Shown: in pieces, positions 26,931 to 38,736 of the stretch
How the letters are laid out: each line of letters starts with the position of its first letter
How positions within the stretch are numbered: the stretch's first letter is position 1
The notes under the pieces: generated by a model
The model's database searches: none
What the model was told of the DNA's origin: nothing
What the model saw: only the letters and a program-made list of their open reading frames with translations
NCBI GenBank assembly: GCA_004794655.1
Contig: SMMW01000465.1
Coordinates: 30,001 to 94,000 of the forward strand
Direction: 5' to 3'
From: Marisa cornuarietis
Taxonomy: Eukaryota > Mollusca > Gastropoda > Architaenioglossa > Ampullariidae
Length of the DNA stretch: 64,000 nucleotides
Made by a program: the position numbers and the translations under genes

Positions 26931-27444
26931 GATTGCCTTGCTTTGTTGCAGATACCTCCCCTTCCTTGCTGCAGACTGCCTGCCGCCAGTCCAGGCCGCC
27001 ATATTGTGTTCAGCGTCGATCGACTGAAGCTTCATCAGTGGTGACGGGTGACACGTGACAGCGGACAAGGCACGGACCAAACGTCACCAACTGACATTGA
27101 CAAGTGGGCGTGGCCAGATGCAGAGAGCTGTCAGCGGACAAGTGAGACTCGGCACGTGCCACAGTTAAGCTCCTCTAGCGGAGAACTCTAGTATACCCGT
27201 CTATACCTGTGGTACCCTGAAACCTATGGAATCCTGAGACAGTCTCGTAAGGCAAAGTTCTTGTCAGAAGTAATTCGTCTTCCTTATCATAAACTCATTT
27301 CCTTGTCCCTCAAAAAATAGTTCTACCCAAGAACCTTTAAACTCGTCGAGGCACACTTAGGTATGTTGACAGTCACCCACACCCCTACTTCCTGAACCAC
27401 TAGCGGGCGACTGATGACAGCAGGAAGTGTCCGACCCCAGTTCG

Positions 27445-27794
27445 TGACGTCACGGCCGTAGTGACCGGATTCGGGTCGGAGGCACCGAATGTGACGTCAC
27501 CTGATACTATCACTGCTGACACATTATTGTGTGTACGCCTGGAGCTGAAGTCGTGAATATTGTTGGAGGAAAGAGCAAAAGCTTCAAGAACCGCAAGTCT
27601 TGCTCCCAACCTGCCGTCACCCCTTTCAAGTTAACCGCCTGGTTTGTTGCTGAAAGTGGCAAGGTGAGTGGCAAGGCGAGGTGGCAAGGCGAGTGGCAAG
27701 GCGAGTTAGCAAGGCGAGGTGGAAGTGTGCCAGCCACTGACGTCAGCAGGTCGCACCGGCCACTCCGCTCAATCGAACAGATTATCTGACGTCA
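27445..27794. promoter_or_regulatory. Cluster of four CRE palindromes upstream of PKA-RII
   Basis: Perfect TGACGTCA sites lie at 27445-27452, 27492-27499, 27738-27745 and 27787-27794, the last 193 bp before the start codon. This octamer is the canonical binding site of CREB/ATF proteins, which PKA phosphorylates. A fifth copy is inside the CDS at 28484-28491. The motif also occurs elsewhere in the window (for example 45, 18130, 18920, 18954, 21721 and in the 26-kb array), so local background is above random. Function is inferred. Confidence 0.5.
27655..27722 (+). repeat. Short GGCAAGGCGAG tandem repeat in the PKA-RII upstream region
   Basis: About five imperfect copies of a 9-13 bp unit built on GGCAAGGCGAG, between the second and third CRE sites. 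It is GC-rich and may lie in the promoter or 5' UTR. No transcription start can be fixed from the sequence. Confidence 0.6.
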
Positions 27795-27986
27795 CCAGTG
27801 CTCGTCTACAAAATAAGGGGGGAGGCGATCGGCGGCTGAGTGCGAGGAAAGAGGGTCGAGAGTAGCCGGGGTTGGCGGGCAGGTGTGTGTGCGGTGCTGC
27901 GCGTGTGCGAGCTGGCGGCGGGGGGAGGGGCCAGTGTTGGGGGTCGCGTGGGGGTGGGCTCGCGGCGAGTGTATAAAGGCGGCGGC

Positions 27987-29090
27987 ATGAACCTGGAGAT
28001 TCCAGAAGGTCTGGGCGACCTACTGCGGGACTTCACTGTGGCAGTGCTGAAAGAGCGACCCCCGGACCTGTATGACTTCGCCGTCGACTACTTCAGCAAC
28101 GCGCGCGAAAGCCGACGGCCGCGAGACGTCCCCATGTACATCATCGTGGAGGACGATGACGAGGCTGGCGAGCCGGACCCCGTGCTCTTCAAGCCCAAGT
28201 CGTCCTCATCGCGCTACGCACGGCGTCAGTCCGTATCGGCCGAACGGTACAACCCCGAAGAGGACGAGGAGGAGGATGACCGGGTGGTGTACCCCAAGAC
28301 GGACGAGCAGCGGGAGCGGCTGGCGGAGGCGGTGGGCGGCATCCTTCTCTTCCGCGCGCTGGAGCCGGAGCAGATGCAGGAGGTGCTGGACGCCATGTTC
28401 GAGCGAGCCGTGTCACCAGGGGAGACGGTCATCGTGCAGGGCGACGACGGCGACAACTTCTACGTCATTGACTCTGGGGTGTATGACGTCATCGTGAACG
28501 TCAAGGGCGAGGAGAAGCGCGTGTATCAGTTTGACAACAAGGGCAGTTTCGGTGAGCTGGCACTCATGTACAACATGCCACGCTCCGCCACGGTGCGGGC
28601 CATCACGCAGGGCACGCTGTGGGCCATGGACCGCAAATCCTTTCGCAAGATCGTGTTGAAGAGTGCCTGCCGCAAGCGTAAGAAATTTGAGGCCCTGTTG
28701 GAGAGCGTGCCTATCCTGCAGTCGCTCGACCCCTACGAGCGCATGACCTTGGCTGACGCCCTGGTGACCCGCGTGTACGAGGACGGCGAGCCAATCATCG
28801 AGCAGGGCGACCGCGCCGACGGCATGTACTTCGTGGAGGAGGGCCGCATTCGCGTCACCATCAGGTCCAGCGATGGCCGCGAGCAGGAGATCGCCACGCA
28901 CTCCACCAGCACTTACTTCGGCGAACTGGCCCTCATCACCAATAAGCCCCGCACTGCCAACGTCTATGCGGAGGGCAGGGTCAAGGTCGCCTTCCTGGAG
29001 CGGGACTGCTTCGAGCGCCTGCTGGGGCCGTGCGTGGAGATCATGAGGCGCAACAGTGAGCTGTACACCATGTACGTGGACGGCGAGTGA
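27987..29090 (+). CDS. PRKAR2 (RII-like): cAMP-dependent protein kinase type II regulatory subunit, intronless
   Basis: Predicted 367-residue regulatory subunit of protein kinase A. In this family it binds and silences the catalytic subunit until cAMP loads its two binding domains. Residues 1-40 form the RII docking/dimerisation region (IPEGLGDLLRDF, then PPDLYDFAVDYF), which in the family binds AKAP anchors. Next come an acidic linker and the inhibitor site RRQSV at about residue 77; the serine makes it RII-type, open to autophosphorylation. Two cyclic-nucleotide domains follow, each with a phosphate-binding cassette (FGELALMYNMPRSATV and FGELALITNKPRTANV). It ends soon after the family motif FERLLGPCVEIMRRN, so length and ends look complete. 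The upstream in-frame extension back to 27840 has no ATG (it opens with GTG), so the ATG at 27987, with G at -3, is the start. There are no introns and GC at third positions is high, whereas animal RII genes usually carry many introns. A functional retrocopy is therefore likely, though a natively intronless gene cannot be excluded. Confidence 0.95.
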   Translation: MNLEIPEGLGDLLRDFTVAVLKERPPDLYDFAVDYFSNARESRRPRDVPMYIIVEDDDEAGEPDPVLFKPKSSSSRYARRQSVSAERYNPEEDEEEDDRVVYPKTDEQRERLAEAVGGILLFRALEPEQMQEVLDAMFERAVSPGETVIVQGDDGDNFYVIDSGVYDVIVNVKGEEKRVYQFDNKGSFGELALMYNMPRSATVRAITQGTLWAMDRKSFRKIVLKSACRKRKKFEALLESVPILQSLDPYERMTLADALVTRVYEDGEPIIEQGDRADGMYFVEEGRIRVTIRSSDGREQEIATHSTSTYFGELALITNKPRTANVYAEGRVKVAFLERDCFERLLGPCVEIMRRNSELYTMYVDGE

Positions 29091-30460
29091 CCAGCGACCA
29101 TCTTGGAGGACAGGTAGCTCTTCCGCTACCAACAGATTTCGGCAGATAAGAGAAGTGGCCATACCATGTACTTTTATTTGGGGAGGCGAGAGGCGGGTAG
29201 GAGTCAGTGGGTATCAACACTTACTCGAGACTAGGGTGGCAAAGATCCCTGTGTGTAGCGTCCTTTATCCCTTCTGTGTCAGCGATGACAGCCTTGTGTG
29301 ACGTGTGTGTGAGCGATGACAGTATTGTATCACGTGTATGTGGATGATACAGTCTAGCAGCCAAGCGCTCTGACATGCCGGACTGTCTTCGAGTGTCAGC
29401 TAGAGGCGAGTGTCAGTGATTTCACTGGCAGTACTGTCCGCAAAGACAAACGTCTTCGTCAAAAGATGTCAGCACTGTAACCGCCGACATAACAGTAACC
29501 AGTGTAACCACGGCAACCACCGTAACCTCGGGTCGCACCGTTCGTCAACGAAACATGGTTGGGCAACACTGTCGTTATGAGTGATATTATTTGTCAATCT
29601 ATCACTTCATTATGTACATAAGTAACGTTGTTTTTCATGGCGAAAGCGCTCTCTGGGGGAGGGGGAGGGATTGTTTGGGTGTAACTTCTGCCAGCATTGT
29701 GTCCACTGGGGGGCATTCGTCAGTAACATCTGTCAACACGCCGACTACAGTGGATTTACTCGTCAACAGCTAACAGCGATGTGTCCGCAAGACTACGTGT
29801 AAAATTTTCTCTGAGATGCGACACAAACATGACTCCTACGCCACTACCATCGGGGATCCTCTTGTATCTTGTCCAGAGTTAGTATCGGGTTAAGGTTGGG
29901 GTTAATCATAACCCAGAAGCTGGTGTTGGGTGAACAGGATTTTGAAGCTGACTTCGTCCTGAAAATAACAAACGGTGAACAGAACTGATCACAGAAAAAA
30001 AATTATTTCCAGCATCACATTGAAAGGCTCGTCACGTGATGGGACATCATCTTGGCAGTCTCTCTAAACTCGCCTATGAACAACCCGATGAAAGGTATGC
30101 CGACGCCCTCCTTGTCTACAGGTAATAGACACCAGCCAGCGAGTAGCAAGGTGGAGTTCGGTGTTCAAACTGGTTGCAGTTATCAAGATGGTATCAAGTT
30201 ATCAAGTGTAGTGATCTCTACTTCACTTACCCCGGAGCAGAATGTACTGTGTGTACTGGTATGTACTGCAAGAGAACTAAATGTGGATACGCTACACAGG
30301 CAGGAGTCAACGACTGTGAGACGGTGTTGAGTGTAGAGTGTGAGCTTAAGTCACCTGACCATCTTCCCTCACAGAGCACGAGACATTGTATCACCCTCCC
30401 CCGCCCTCGATGTGCATGGAACATGTTATCTCCTCGAGCCATGTTGTAAGTGTGCATGAC
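29091..30460 (+). other. 3' flank of PKA-RII, unique sequence
   Basis: No convincing ORF. I found no AATAAA in the first kilobase after the stop codon. A run of nine A residues at 29994-30002 could be the remnant of a retrocopy poly(A) tail, but it is short and no matching target-site duplication was seen. Otherwise this is single-copy sequence with no recognised feature. Confidence 0.4.
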
Positions 30461-30462
30461 AC

Positions 30463-30650
30463 GTTATACGCCCAACCTCTTGCTGACAGGTTACGTCACT
30501 GCCGTGTCTGTACACAGCCCCGTGTGTCATCATAGTACGAACGTTTTGCTGACAGGTTACGTCACTGCCGTGTCTGTACGCAGTGTCATGTGTGTCATCA
30601 TAGTACGAACGTCTTGCTGACAGGTTACGTCACTGCCGTGTCTGTATGTG
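30463..30650 (+). repeat. ~67-bp direct repeat, 3 copies
   Basis: Copies share CTTGCTGACAGGTTACGTCA and CTGCCGTGTCTGTA, separated by a CATCATAGTACGAACG spacer. Confidence 0.9.
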
Positions 30651-31013
30651 AGTGACAGAGTGCGCGCTCGCGTGCATGTTTTCACGTGCTTGAATGTGCA
30701 GACTTGTGTTTGAAGTATGTGTGGGTCAGTGATTATCAGTATCTGTCAGTGATTAACACAACCCAAACGTGTATGTAAGACATTTGTTGACGTTTTGATT
30801 CTTCTTTTATAGTTGGATGAGGTGGCAGTGTCATGTCATAATCATACGTCTGTGGCGTGTCATTGGCACTCGCCATAAACATATGCATGTTCGATTCCCT
30901 CAAAATGTTGCACATCAGTGTCATGCCACAGTGTGGACAGAAGGTTACACTAGGCATGTGACACATCGCATTACACAAACAGAAGTCAGGCAAGAATGTG
31001 ACGCTTTATGTAG

Positions 31014-31410
31014 ACTATTGACACATTAGGTGTGACTGTCAACCCATATCGACATGACTATTGACACATTAGGTGTGACTGTCAACACTTGTCGACATGA
31101 CTATTGACACATTAGGTGTGACTGTCAACCCATATCGACATGACTATTGACACATTAGGTGTGACTGTCAACACTTGTCGACATGACTATTGACACATTA
31201 GGTGTGACTGTCAACCCATATCGACATGACTATTGACACATTAGGTGTGACTGTCAACACTTGTCGACATGACTATTGACACATTAGGTGTGACTGTCAA
31301 CCCATATCGACATGACTATTGACACATAAGGTGTGACTGTCAACCCATGTCGACATGACTATTGACACATAAGGTGTGACTGTCAATCCATGTCGACATG
31401 ACTATTGATG
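31014..31410 (+). repeat. 43-bp minisatellite, 9 copies
   Basis: Unit GACATGACTATTGACACATT plus AGGTGTGACTGTCAA and a spacer alternating CCCATAT/CACTTGT, i.e. an 86-bp higher-order period. Confidence 0.95.
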
Positions 31411-31881
31411 TTCCCCAAATCGTGTGGTGCAAAGCTGCAGGTTTAGAGGACAACACCGAGTGTTTGTCACACTCCTGTTCTCCTCACAGTCCCCGTATGT
31501 CATATCTTGTAGCACGATCTTCTTCACTCCATTTCAGTCCAAACTGTTGCCTAACTGTCACCAACTGTGTGGGTGTTTGTACAAAATGTGTCCGTTCGTC
31601 TTTTGTGGTCACACACGCTGTAAAGAACACGTCATGCCTAGTCTTACTGGTGCCCGGACAGCGCGTCACGTGGTCTACACGTCACTCTCCGCACGACTTT
31701 CTGGTTCTCCTCTGATTTTCCCGTCTCTTCAAACAGCTGGCAACAACCGTGTTGTGTGTCTGTTCGGATTAACAAATGTCAGTATGCTCGAATAATATCC
31801 TCAGACCACGCGGCTGATTTATCATCTCAGAGACTAGTCAAAGGTTGTTAAGCGACTGAAATCAAACAGTTGGGTTAGGGC

Positions 31882-31937
31882 TAGCTACAGCTACAACTAC
31901 AACTACAGCTACAACTACAACTACAGCTACAGCTACA
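31882..31937 (+). repeat. (AGCTAC/AACTAC)n hexamer repeat
   Basis: About nine hexamers. Confidence 0.9.
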
Positions 31938-32329
31938 TTGCACATACATTAATTTTATGTTAGGGGTCCTTACAATGAAACTTCTGTCATTTGTTGTAAC
32001 AATGCAGCTGTCGCACATGAACACTAAGAATGGTGTTAACAAGTTTTCCACTGACTATTGAAGGTACTGTCCTACTCTAAACAATCTCGGTGGTGTTTTC
32101 AGCTCTGTGACCACAACAAAGTGGTTTGTGGTGTGACAGTCTTTGTCTGCTGGTGCTAACAATGTTTACCATGCTAATGAGTGGAAAGTACGACGTAACT
32201 GTGCTAAGAAGTCGAGCCTGAAATAGGATGTGACCATGCTCATAGGGCAACCCTGATGTAAGTAGTATGGCAGTTTACTGGCAGTTTATTGGCATGAGAC
32301 TGGCATGCGACTGTCTAGAAGAGTTACAT

Positions 32330-32470
32330 AAACATGTCCTGTACAAGTGTGCTATGTAACGTACAGCAAGCTTGTTGGCATACAGATATACTATGTACTG
32401 TACAAGTGTGCTATGTAACGTACAACAAGCTTGTTGGTATACAGATATACTATGTACTGTACACATGTAC
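32330..32470 (+). repeat. ~61-bp direct repeat, 2+ copies
   Basis: Copies share TACTATGTACTGTACA and AAGCTTGTTGG; contains GTACTGTAC cores. Confidence 0.85.
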
Positions 32471-32564
32471 TGTGTGTGACGCACTGCACACCAGGCTTAT
32501 CGCTTAACTGTGGCAAATACCATTAAAGACGACCTTCACCTGGTAATCATCTTGTGTCGTGACA

Positions 32565-32905
32565 CTGGTGTGAGGCTTGACAGTAGTGTGAGGCTTGGCA
32601 GTGGTGTGTGGCACTGGTGTGAGGCTTGACAGTGGTGTGTGGCATTGGTGTGAGGCTTGACAGTGGTGTGAGGCTTGGCAGTGGTCTGTGGCACTGGTGT
32701 GAGGCTTGGCAGTGGTGTGAGGCTTGACAGTGGTGTGTGGCACTGGTGTCAGGCTTGACAGTGGTGTGTGGCACTGGTGTGAGGCTTGACAGTGGTGTGA
32801 GGCTTGACACTGGTGTGAGACTTGACAGTGTTATGATTAGGCTTGGCATTGGTGTGAAGCTTGTCAGTGGTGTGGTGAGACTCGTCACTAAGGTGGTAGA
32901 GCTCG
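32565..32905 (+). repeat. 18-30 bp GGTGTGAGGCTTGACAGT repeat
   Basis: About 16 irregular units with variants GGTGTGTGGCACT; the right end is degenerate. Confidence 0.92.
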
Positions 32906-33209
32906 ACAATGGTGTGGCATAAACACGTTATTTCTGCTGTGTGCGTGTGTGCGTGCGTGTGTGTGTGTGAGAGAGAAAAAAAAATCCAAAATAATTTCTG
33001 GCAAGTTTTCTGTGGCGTTGCGTAGTGTATTTGTCATTTTGAAATTATAAATAAATTATAAAACACATAAGGTGTGTACACAGCGTGATTAATTGGGGCC
33101 GTACCGTTAAGTTGTACATACAATTTAGAATGTAAGTGTTATAGTTCACAAGTGTTAGGTGATAAGGCTATACATGAAAGAAGATTCACAATGGTAGGTA
33201 GCAATGATA

Positions 33210-33529
33210 TCAGGGTATATATTCCAGAGGATGCACAGCTGTAGGTAACAGTAAGTATTGTACAATACAATCAACGGGATACAATTGCGGATGGAACATA
33301 ATGAAAGCGGCTCTTGCTATACTGTAGATCACACTGTAGAGCGTAATGTAGAGGGCATAGACAAAGTAGAAACTTCCAGAAGAAGTCCTTTTGCGCGCTG
33401 GTGGGAGGAGTGCGAGAGAGCAGGTAAAGACGCTGTGCAGGATGCGGATGGTGATCGATACAATTCCAGCCGCTAGCAGCACCTTCTGCGGCAGACGCAC
33501 ATCGATCAGAGCTACAGGTTCTCTCAGCC
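33210..33529 (-). CDS. Possible terminal exon of a multi-pass membrane protein
   Basis: A minus-strand frame starts after an acceptor-like CATCTCAG and runs to a stop at 33210-33212. Third positions are GC-rich until near residue 85. Two or three hydrophobic stretches are visible (VLLAAGIVSITIRILHSVF and FYFVYALYITLYSVIYSIA) separated by a basic loop (PPARKRTSS). The frame is also open upstream through a GA-rich tract, so the exon start is uncertain. No family recognised; a receptor or channel fragment is possible. Confidence 0.35.
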
Positions 33530-34207
33530 CTGAGATGGGCCGCTTGTTTACCTTCCTCCCTCTCTCTGTCTCTCTGTCCTTCTCTTATACACACACTGCT
33601 CCATCTTAGCCGCAGACAGTTATTTTATTTAATTTTAACTCGATTCACTTCTGCACTATATTCATTGATGGGGAAAGAGGTAATCTGCAACTAAACTTAA
33701 TGTTTAATCTCTGAGAAAGATATGGTTTCAGTTTGTCAAAGGTAGTTCTCTAGACAGGAAAATCTAACAAAATAAACTCCCATCTTTCTTCTGTCGTCCA
33801 TAAAACCCGAGCTTGGAAGTCTTGGGTATCGGTGACCATCAATCATGGCTGGCCTCGTGATGACACATTTTGACTAGAAGATGGTAACCTGCCATTAAGC
33901 TGCCATCAAACAGCTGAACTGACACTTTGCAAGTGGAGTCATAGCAACCATCACGGGACAAGTAAGTGAAACTTCACTAAGAAAGGTTCATCTTTTAGGG
34001 CAGAGTGATTTCCGGTAGGCATATGATATGATGGCTCTACTGAAGCCACCCAACCAGATACTGTAGCTTGTAGATAAGGTAGATAAGGTACACGTGTGTA
34101 TGTACACAGACTGTGTCCTGTCGCTGTCAGTACCGTGTGTACTTCTAGTGTCGCAACTGCTCTTGTCATGACATTAAGCTGCCAATGTGCCAACGACTTC
34201 ACCTAAA

Positions 34208-34708
34208 ATATTCACAGAACTACTACAGCATTGTGACGACACTGGTGGTGACGTAAGGACGGTAACCACAGAACTACGTACAGTACTGTGACGACACTGG
34301 TGGTGACGTAAGGACGGTAACCACAGAACTACGTACAGTACTGTGACGACACTGGTGGTGACGTAAGGACGGTAACCACAGAACTACGTACAGTACTGTG
34401 ACGACACTGGTGGTGACGTAAGGACGGTAACCACAGAACTACGTACAGTACTGTGACGACACTGGTGGTGACGTAAGGACGGTAACCACAGAACTACGTA
34501 CAGTACTGTGACGACACTGGTGGTGACGTAAGGACGGTAACCACAGAACTACGTACAGTACTGTGACGACACTGGTGGTGACGTAAGGACGGTAACCACA
34601 GAACTACGTACAGTATTGTGACGACGCTGGTGGTGACGTACGGACGGTAACCACAGAACCACGTACAGTATTGTGACGACGCTGGTGGTGACGTAAGGAC
34701 TGGGCGAC
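34208..34708 (+). repeat. 55-bp minisatellite, 9 copies
   Basis: Unit contains the perfect palindrome ACAGTACTGT, ACACTGGTGGTGACGTAAGG and GGTAACCACAGAACTACGT. Middle copies look identical; the last two diverge. Confidence 0.96.
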
Positions 34709-34904
34709 GCCGTATTTCTGAACGAAGAAGCCCGGATGTGTGAACTCGGCCATTTGGCTTTCATCAACTGCTAGTCTCAGCTAGAGTGTAGCTCTAGCAA
34801 CAAGATCTACTTGACACTCAGCATGCATTGCAACAGCTCGCTAGTGTTGTTATTTGCACGATACAAAACTGAGGTCAGTCATTTTAAACTGTGGGTACGA
34901 TTAA

Positions 34905-35430
34905 TGGACCCTAAAGAGTTCAAAAGCACTGCCGCCAGGATTGTCACCCGTGCAAAGTGGTCCACTGAGCACATCCCCCCTATCCTACAGAGCCTTCACT
35001 GGCTCCCAGTGAACAAGCGCATTGACCACAAAGTGCTTTCGATTGCACAGTCCTGCATGTTTAAAACTGCTCCTGACTATTTACAAGAGGTAGTTCCTCC
35101 TTACCAGCCGTCACGTGGTCTGCGCTCTGGCTCCCAGTCACGCTTCTGTCTCCCTGCAGTGGAAGACACAAACAAGAAGACACTGGAGCCAGGGCCTTCA
35201 CAAACACGGCACCTAAACTGTGAAATGTTCTGCGTCGTCACTCTCCACCATCACCTCAGCAAAAACGTTTCGGAAAAGACTGAAGACTCGTTTGTTTATT
35301 AAGACAGACTTAAACAACCAAGCACCATTTCTGTCTTAATATTTTTTTACTTTCCTGTTTTATTTTTTTTTCTTCTCTTCTGTTTTTGCTGCGCAATGAG
35401 CATTCTTTTGAATGGATACCTGCGCAATAT

Positions 35431-35496
<66 letters not shown>
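34905..35496 (+). mobile_element. LINE 3' fragment with (ATC)n tail, second family
   Basis: Encodes STAARIVTRAKWSTEHIPP, SLHWLPVNKRIDHKVLSIAQ and VVPPYQPSRGLRSGSQSRF, a non-LTR RT C-terminus related to but distinct from the 39.5-kb element. A frameshift follows the VEDTNKK stretch. The 3' end reads TGCGCAATATAA and passes straight into (ATC)~21 at 35433-35496. Confidence 0.8.
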
Positions 35497-35498
<2 letters not shown>

Positions 35499-36148
35499 GG
35501 AGTCGTCACGTGACGTTGTGGTCAACATGTTCGAGCAAGCTGTAGAGTACCGAGTAGAGATAATCACTAGTTTGGGCCATGAATGGAGATATAGTTATGG
35601 TGGTTACAACAGCAGTGCATAGCCTAGCGACAGACCTTAGACTAGCCACAAGCAATGTAGGAAATATCATCCTGCAACATGTGTGCACAGTTGCACATTT
35701 TAGTGACAAACCTTAGACTAGTAATAAGCAATGTCGGGAACATTTTAACGAGACCTGGGACTATTTATAAATAATGTAGGAAACACTACGCCGTAACGAG
35801 AGACCTTGGACTATTTATAAATAATGTAGGAAACACCCTCCTGATGACGTCCCTTGGCTCCAAATGAACGTCAAAAACATCATATGACGTAGACGCTACG
35901 TATTTGTATTTTGTCGTAATACTTGATGCAGACATGCGGTCTGTCATGTCTTGTCATGCCAACTAGTGGCCCGGCACAGACGTGACAACCGATGAGACCA
36001 TGTCAACAAATGGTAGCTTGCCTGCAGCCGGACAGCGATAACAATAACACATCATATCAATCAAGGTGAGATAACCTGTGACTGGACTACGAGGGTGACG
36101 CCACTTGTGGGCTGCAGTAACCACAGTTTACCTGATACCTGATACCTC

Positions 36149-36151
<3 letters not shown>

Positions 36152-36233
<82 letters not shown>
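36152..36233 (+). repeat. (TG)n microsatellite, ~40 units
   Basis: Uninterrupted dinucleotide repeat. Confidence 0.98.
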
Positions 36234-36234
<1 letters not shown>

Positions 36235-38180
36235 TAGCAAGACTAGAAGTTACTCTTTACTCTTATGTTGTCTACTTGTATTATTATTAATAGCTTCCAC
36301 TGAGACCACACTGGTTAACCAGGTATTTTGAATACGTGAACCATGTTGACCCCAGTACGTGAACCATGTTGACCTCAGCTGATGGCAAGAGAAGTCAAAG
36401 GGGCATCAGAAAACCCGTGGGAAGTTAAGGGATGCCCCACAGGCACAGAAGAAAAAGAAATACAACTGATAGAATACCGTCTGGACGTGGAGAAGGGTGA
36501 GACATACTATGTTATATATATATATATGAGTGTGTGTGTGTGTATATATATATATATCAGTAGTGTTTGACGTGGCAAGCATACATCCTGTCACTTCTGT
36601 GTCGTTAGCACATGTGGGAAAGTCATTAGATCATATTAGGTACTCCAACGGAGCCTGCTGCTGTTATTGTGATGTGCTTCGTATCAATTCCTTCACTCAT
36701 CATCATCATCATCATCATCACTCTCCATCACACTGGTCATTTTGTAATTACCTTTTGAAAATAACTGTCTAAACAAAAATAATATTTTTCTGTCAAGCGG
36801 AGTAGCTTTTTTAACGACTGGATGAAAATAAATACCAAATATGGTGAATAACTACACCAGCCACAGCCTGTCGGCCCGCGGCCTCAAAAGATGCTGATGG
36901 CTGCAGTCAGATACTACTCCACTTTGACGATTAATTCCTACTCCGGAAAGCAAATGATCAGAAACAGACAATTTCGACATCCATAGAAAAGAACAGGCTT
37001 TCATTTGATCCCGAAAACCTGGCTACTTTCTATTCACAAGGTCCCCTAAAGTCGAATGTTAAAAGCTAGGACTGTGGTTTGTTATGGAAGCGAAGTACAT
37101 ACTGCATGGTTTAATACTGGTTTCAAAACAGTAGAATTTTTTAAACTGTGTTTGTTATTCAGAAAATAACTTTCAGTCGTTGAGATCCGATATGAGAAAG
37201 ACATGGTAGAACCAGATTGCGCGCTACTGATTATTGCCGCCATGACCGACAAAGTCAATGAAGGGATCAATGAAGACGTCTGAGCTTTCCCCCGCCATGT
37301 CTCATGCCTTTCTGTTTGAGAGCGAGAAAGTTTGAGAAGTGCTGCTAAATGGCTCAGAAATTAAACTGACTACACGCAGGTGATCACCCTTGTAGTGTCA
37401 AGATAGACAACAGGGGGCTGAGTTGCCCCATTACTGTCCGAATTTTCTTGCAGTCACGTGTTCACGGCTTACCTGGCAATTTTTGATGAAGAAAAGATTT
37501 GCACAACATAACATATGTTTGACTATGTTGATATCGTACCTGTTACGACAAACTGTGCTGTTATTGTGCTCACGGGACTTTCTTTGGCTTCAAAAACAAA
37601 AGCTGTTTGTGTCTGGAAATGAACTCTAGCCTAAGAGAAATGCGGTGATATTATTTGTCCAGTGACCAAAGACGTACAACTGGTCCGATGAGTGGTGAAC
37701 AAGACTACCTTGCTTGCTTCCTTCATGTTAGTTAGTTGCTGGCAGTCTGCCAGTGACCATTGGCAGGTTTCAGATGTTACAGCCATTGTTGATTACTTGA
37801 TACCTAGGACACAATGTGTAAGCTGCAATATGTAAGCGGAATGTTTACTGCCTAATACTATACTGTTGCTGTTGAGAGTTATCTGCCCCTTTATATCAAT
37901 AACAAATCACTAGGTCACACCACACAACATTCTGAGATTTCAGTCTCACATGTTGTCGAATACATTTGCTGAAAAGAGCTCTACAGTCTGAACCCGCTGA
38001 CACCACAACCATTTGTGCAGAGAACTGTTATTGTTGAGAGCAGTCACGCATGAAATACCACGTGTGAAGTGATATTAACTAATATCTTTCAGTAGTTGGG
38101 TATCTTACAGCAATGTGATAGGTAGTGCTGGCAGACGAGGTTTCCAAATTTAGTACTTAGCTGTACTATTCCCCGGGTAC
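36234..38180. other. Single-copy interval before the 38.2-kb exon
   Basis: Short (TA)n and (TG)n tracts near 36513-36558 and (ATC)n near 36699-36720. No upstream exon of the 38236 gene could be identified. Confidence 0.4.
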
Positions 38181-38235
38181 TCTGTGTGTGTGTGTGTGTG
38201 TGCGTGTGTGTGTGTGTGTGTGTGTAGGATTTCAG

Positions 38236-38736
38236 AGGGAGGGTGCAGTGAGTGGACCACGTGGTTTCTACCCTAATGTGGAAGACTACCTGGATTACGG
38301 CGAGAGCTGTGCTGTCTATGACTTCGAGGATCACGACTTTGCGATCAGTTATCAATTCAGCCCCGAGAAAGAAAGAGAGAGAGCGGAAACCCCACGACCC
38401 CGAGGCTTGTTGCTAGTGTCTGTGAGGAAACTTGCCAAACTTCTACTGGTGCCTGTGGTGTCAGCTGCCATTTTGCACCTTGTCTTCGTTGTTTCCTTGG
38501 TAATAGGAGGCGGTGCTGTGGACTGCACGCTGTACTTGGAGCAGGGACTAGAGGACCTGGACCTGCTGGTGGTTGTGGTGGGAGCACTAGGCACCACCGC
38601 CATGGTAGTCCTCTTGCTGACCTTCCTGACAGCTGCTGCCTTTCTGCTGCCCCTCTTCAGCATCAACTTGCTGGACATGTTAGACCTTTGCCACTCGCCT
38701 TTCCTTCCTCCTCTCCCCGGAAGTGAGGTCTGCTAA
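38236..38736 (+). CDS. Terminal exon of an unidentified membrane protein
   Basis: An open frame runs from an acceptor-like TTTCAG (exon start 38236, phase 0) to TAA at 38734-38736. A (TG)n tract lies just upstream and AATAAA follows at 38984-38989. Codon use is GC-rich at third positions, unlike flanking DNA. The product has an acidic N-terminal part (NVEDYLDYGE, DFEDHDF), then two strong hydrophobic segments (one from LAKLLLVPVV, one from LLVVVVGALG) separated by a short loop with DCTLYLEQG, and a short tail. An alternative acceptor (GTAG, exon from 38228, phase 1) is possible. I do not recognise the family and found no certain upstream exons. Confidence 0.55.
   Translation, partial: REGAVSGPRGFYPNVEDYLDYGESCAVYDFEDHDFAISYQFSPEKERERAETPRPRGLLLVSVRKLAKLLLVPVVSAAILHLVFVVSLVIGGGAVDCTLYLEQGLEDLDLLVVVVGALGTTAMVVLLLTFLTAAAFLLPLFSINLLDMLDLCHSPFLPPLPGSEVC

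Noticed and set aside
27972..27977. TATAAA just before the PKA-RII start codon
   Set aside because: It lies only 10 bp before the ATG, too close to serve as a TATA box for this CDS.
27840..27986. N-terminal extension of the PKA-RII frame
   Set aside because: It opens with GTG, has no ATG, is low-complexity GC-rich sequence and precedes the family-typical RII N-terminus.
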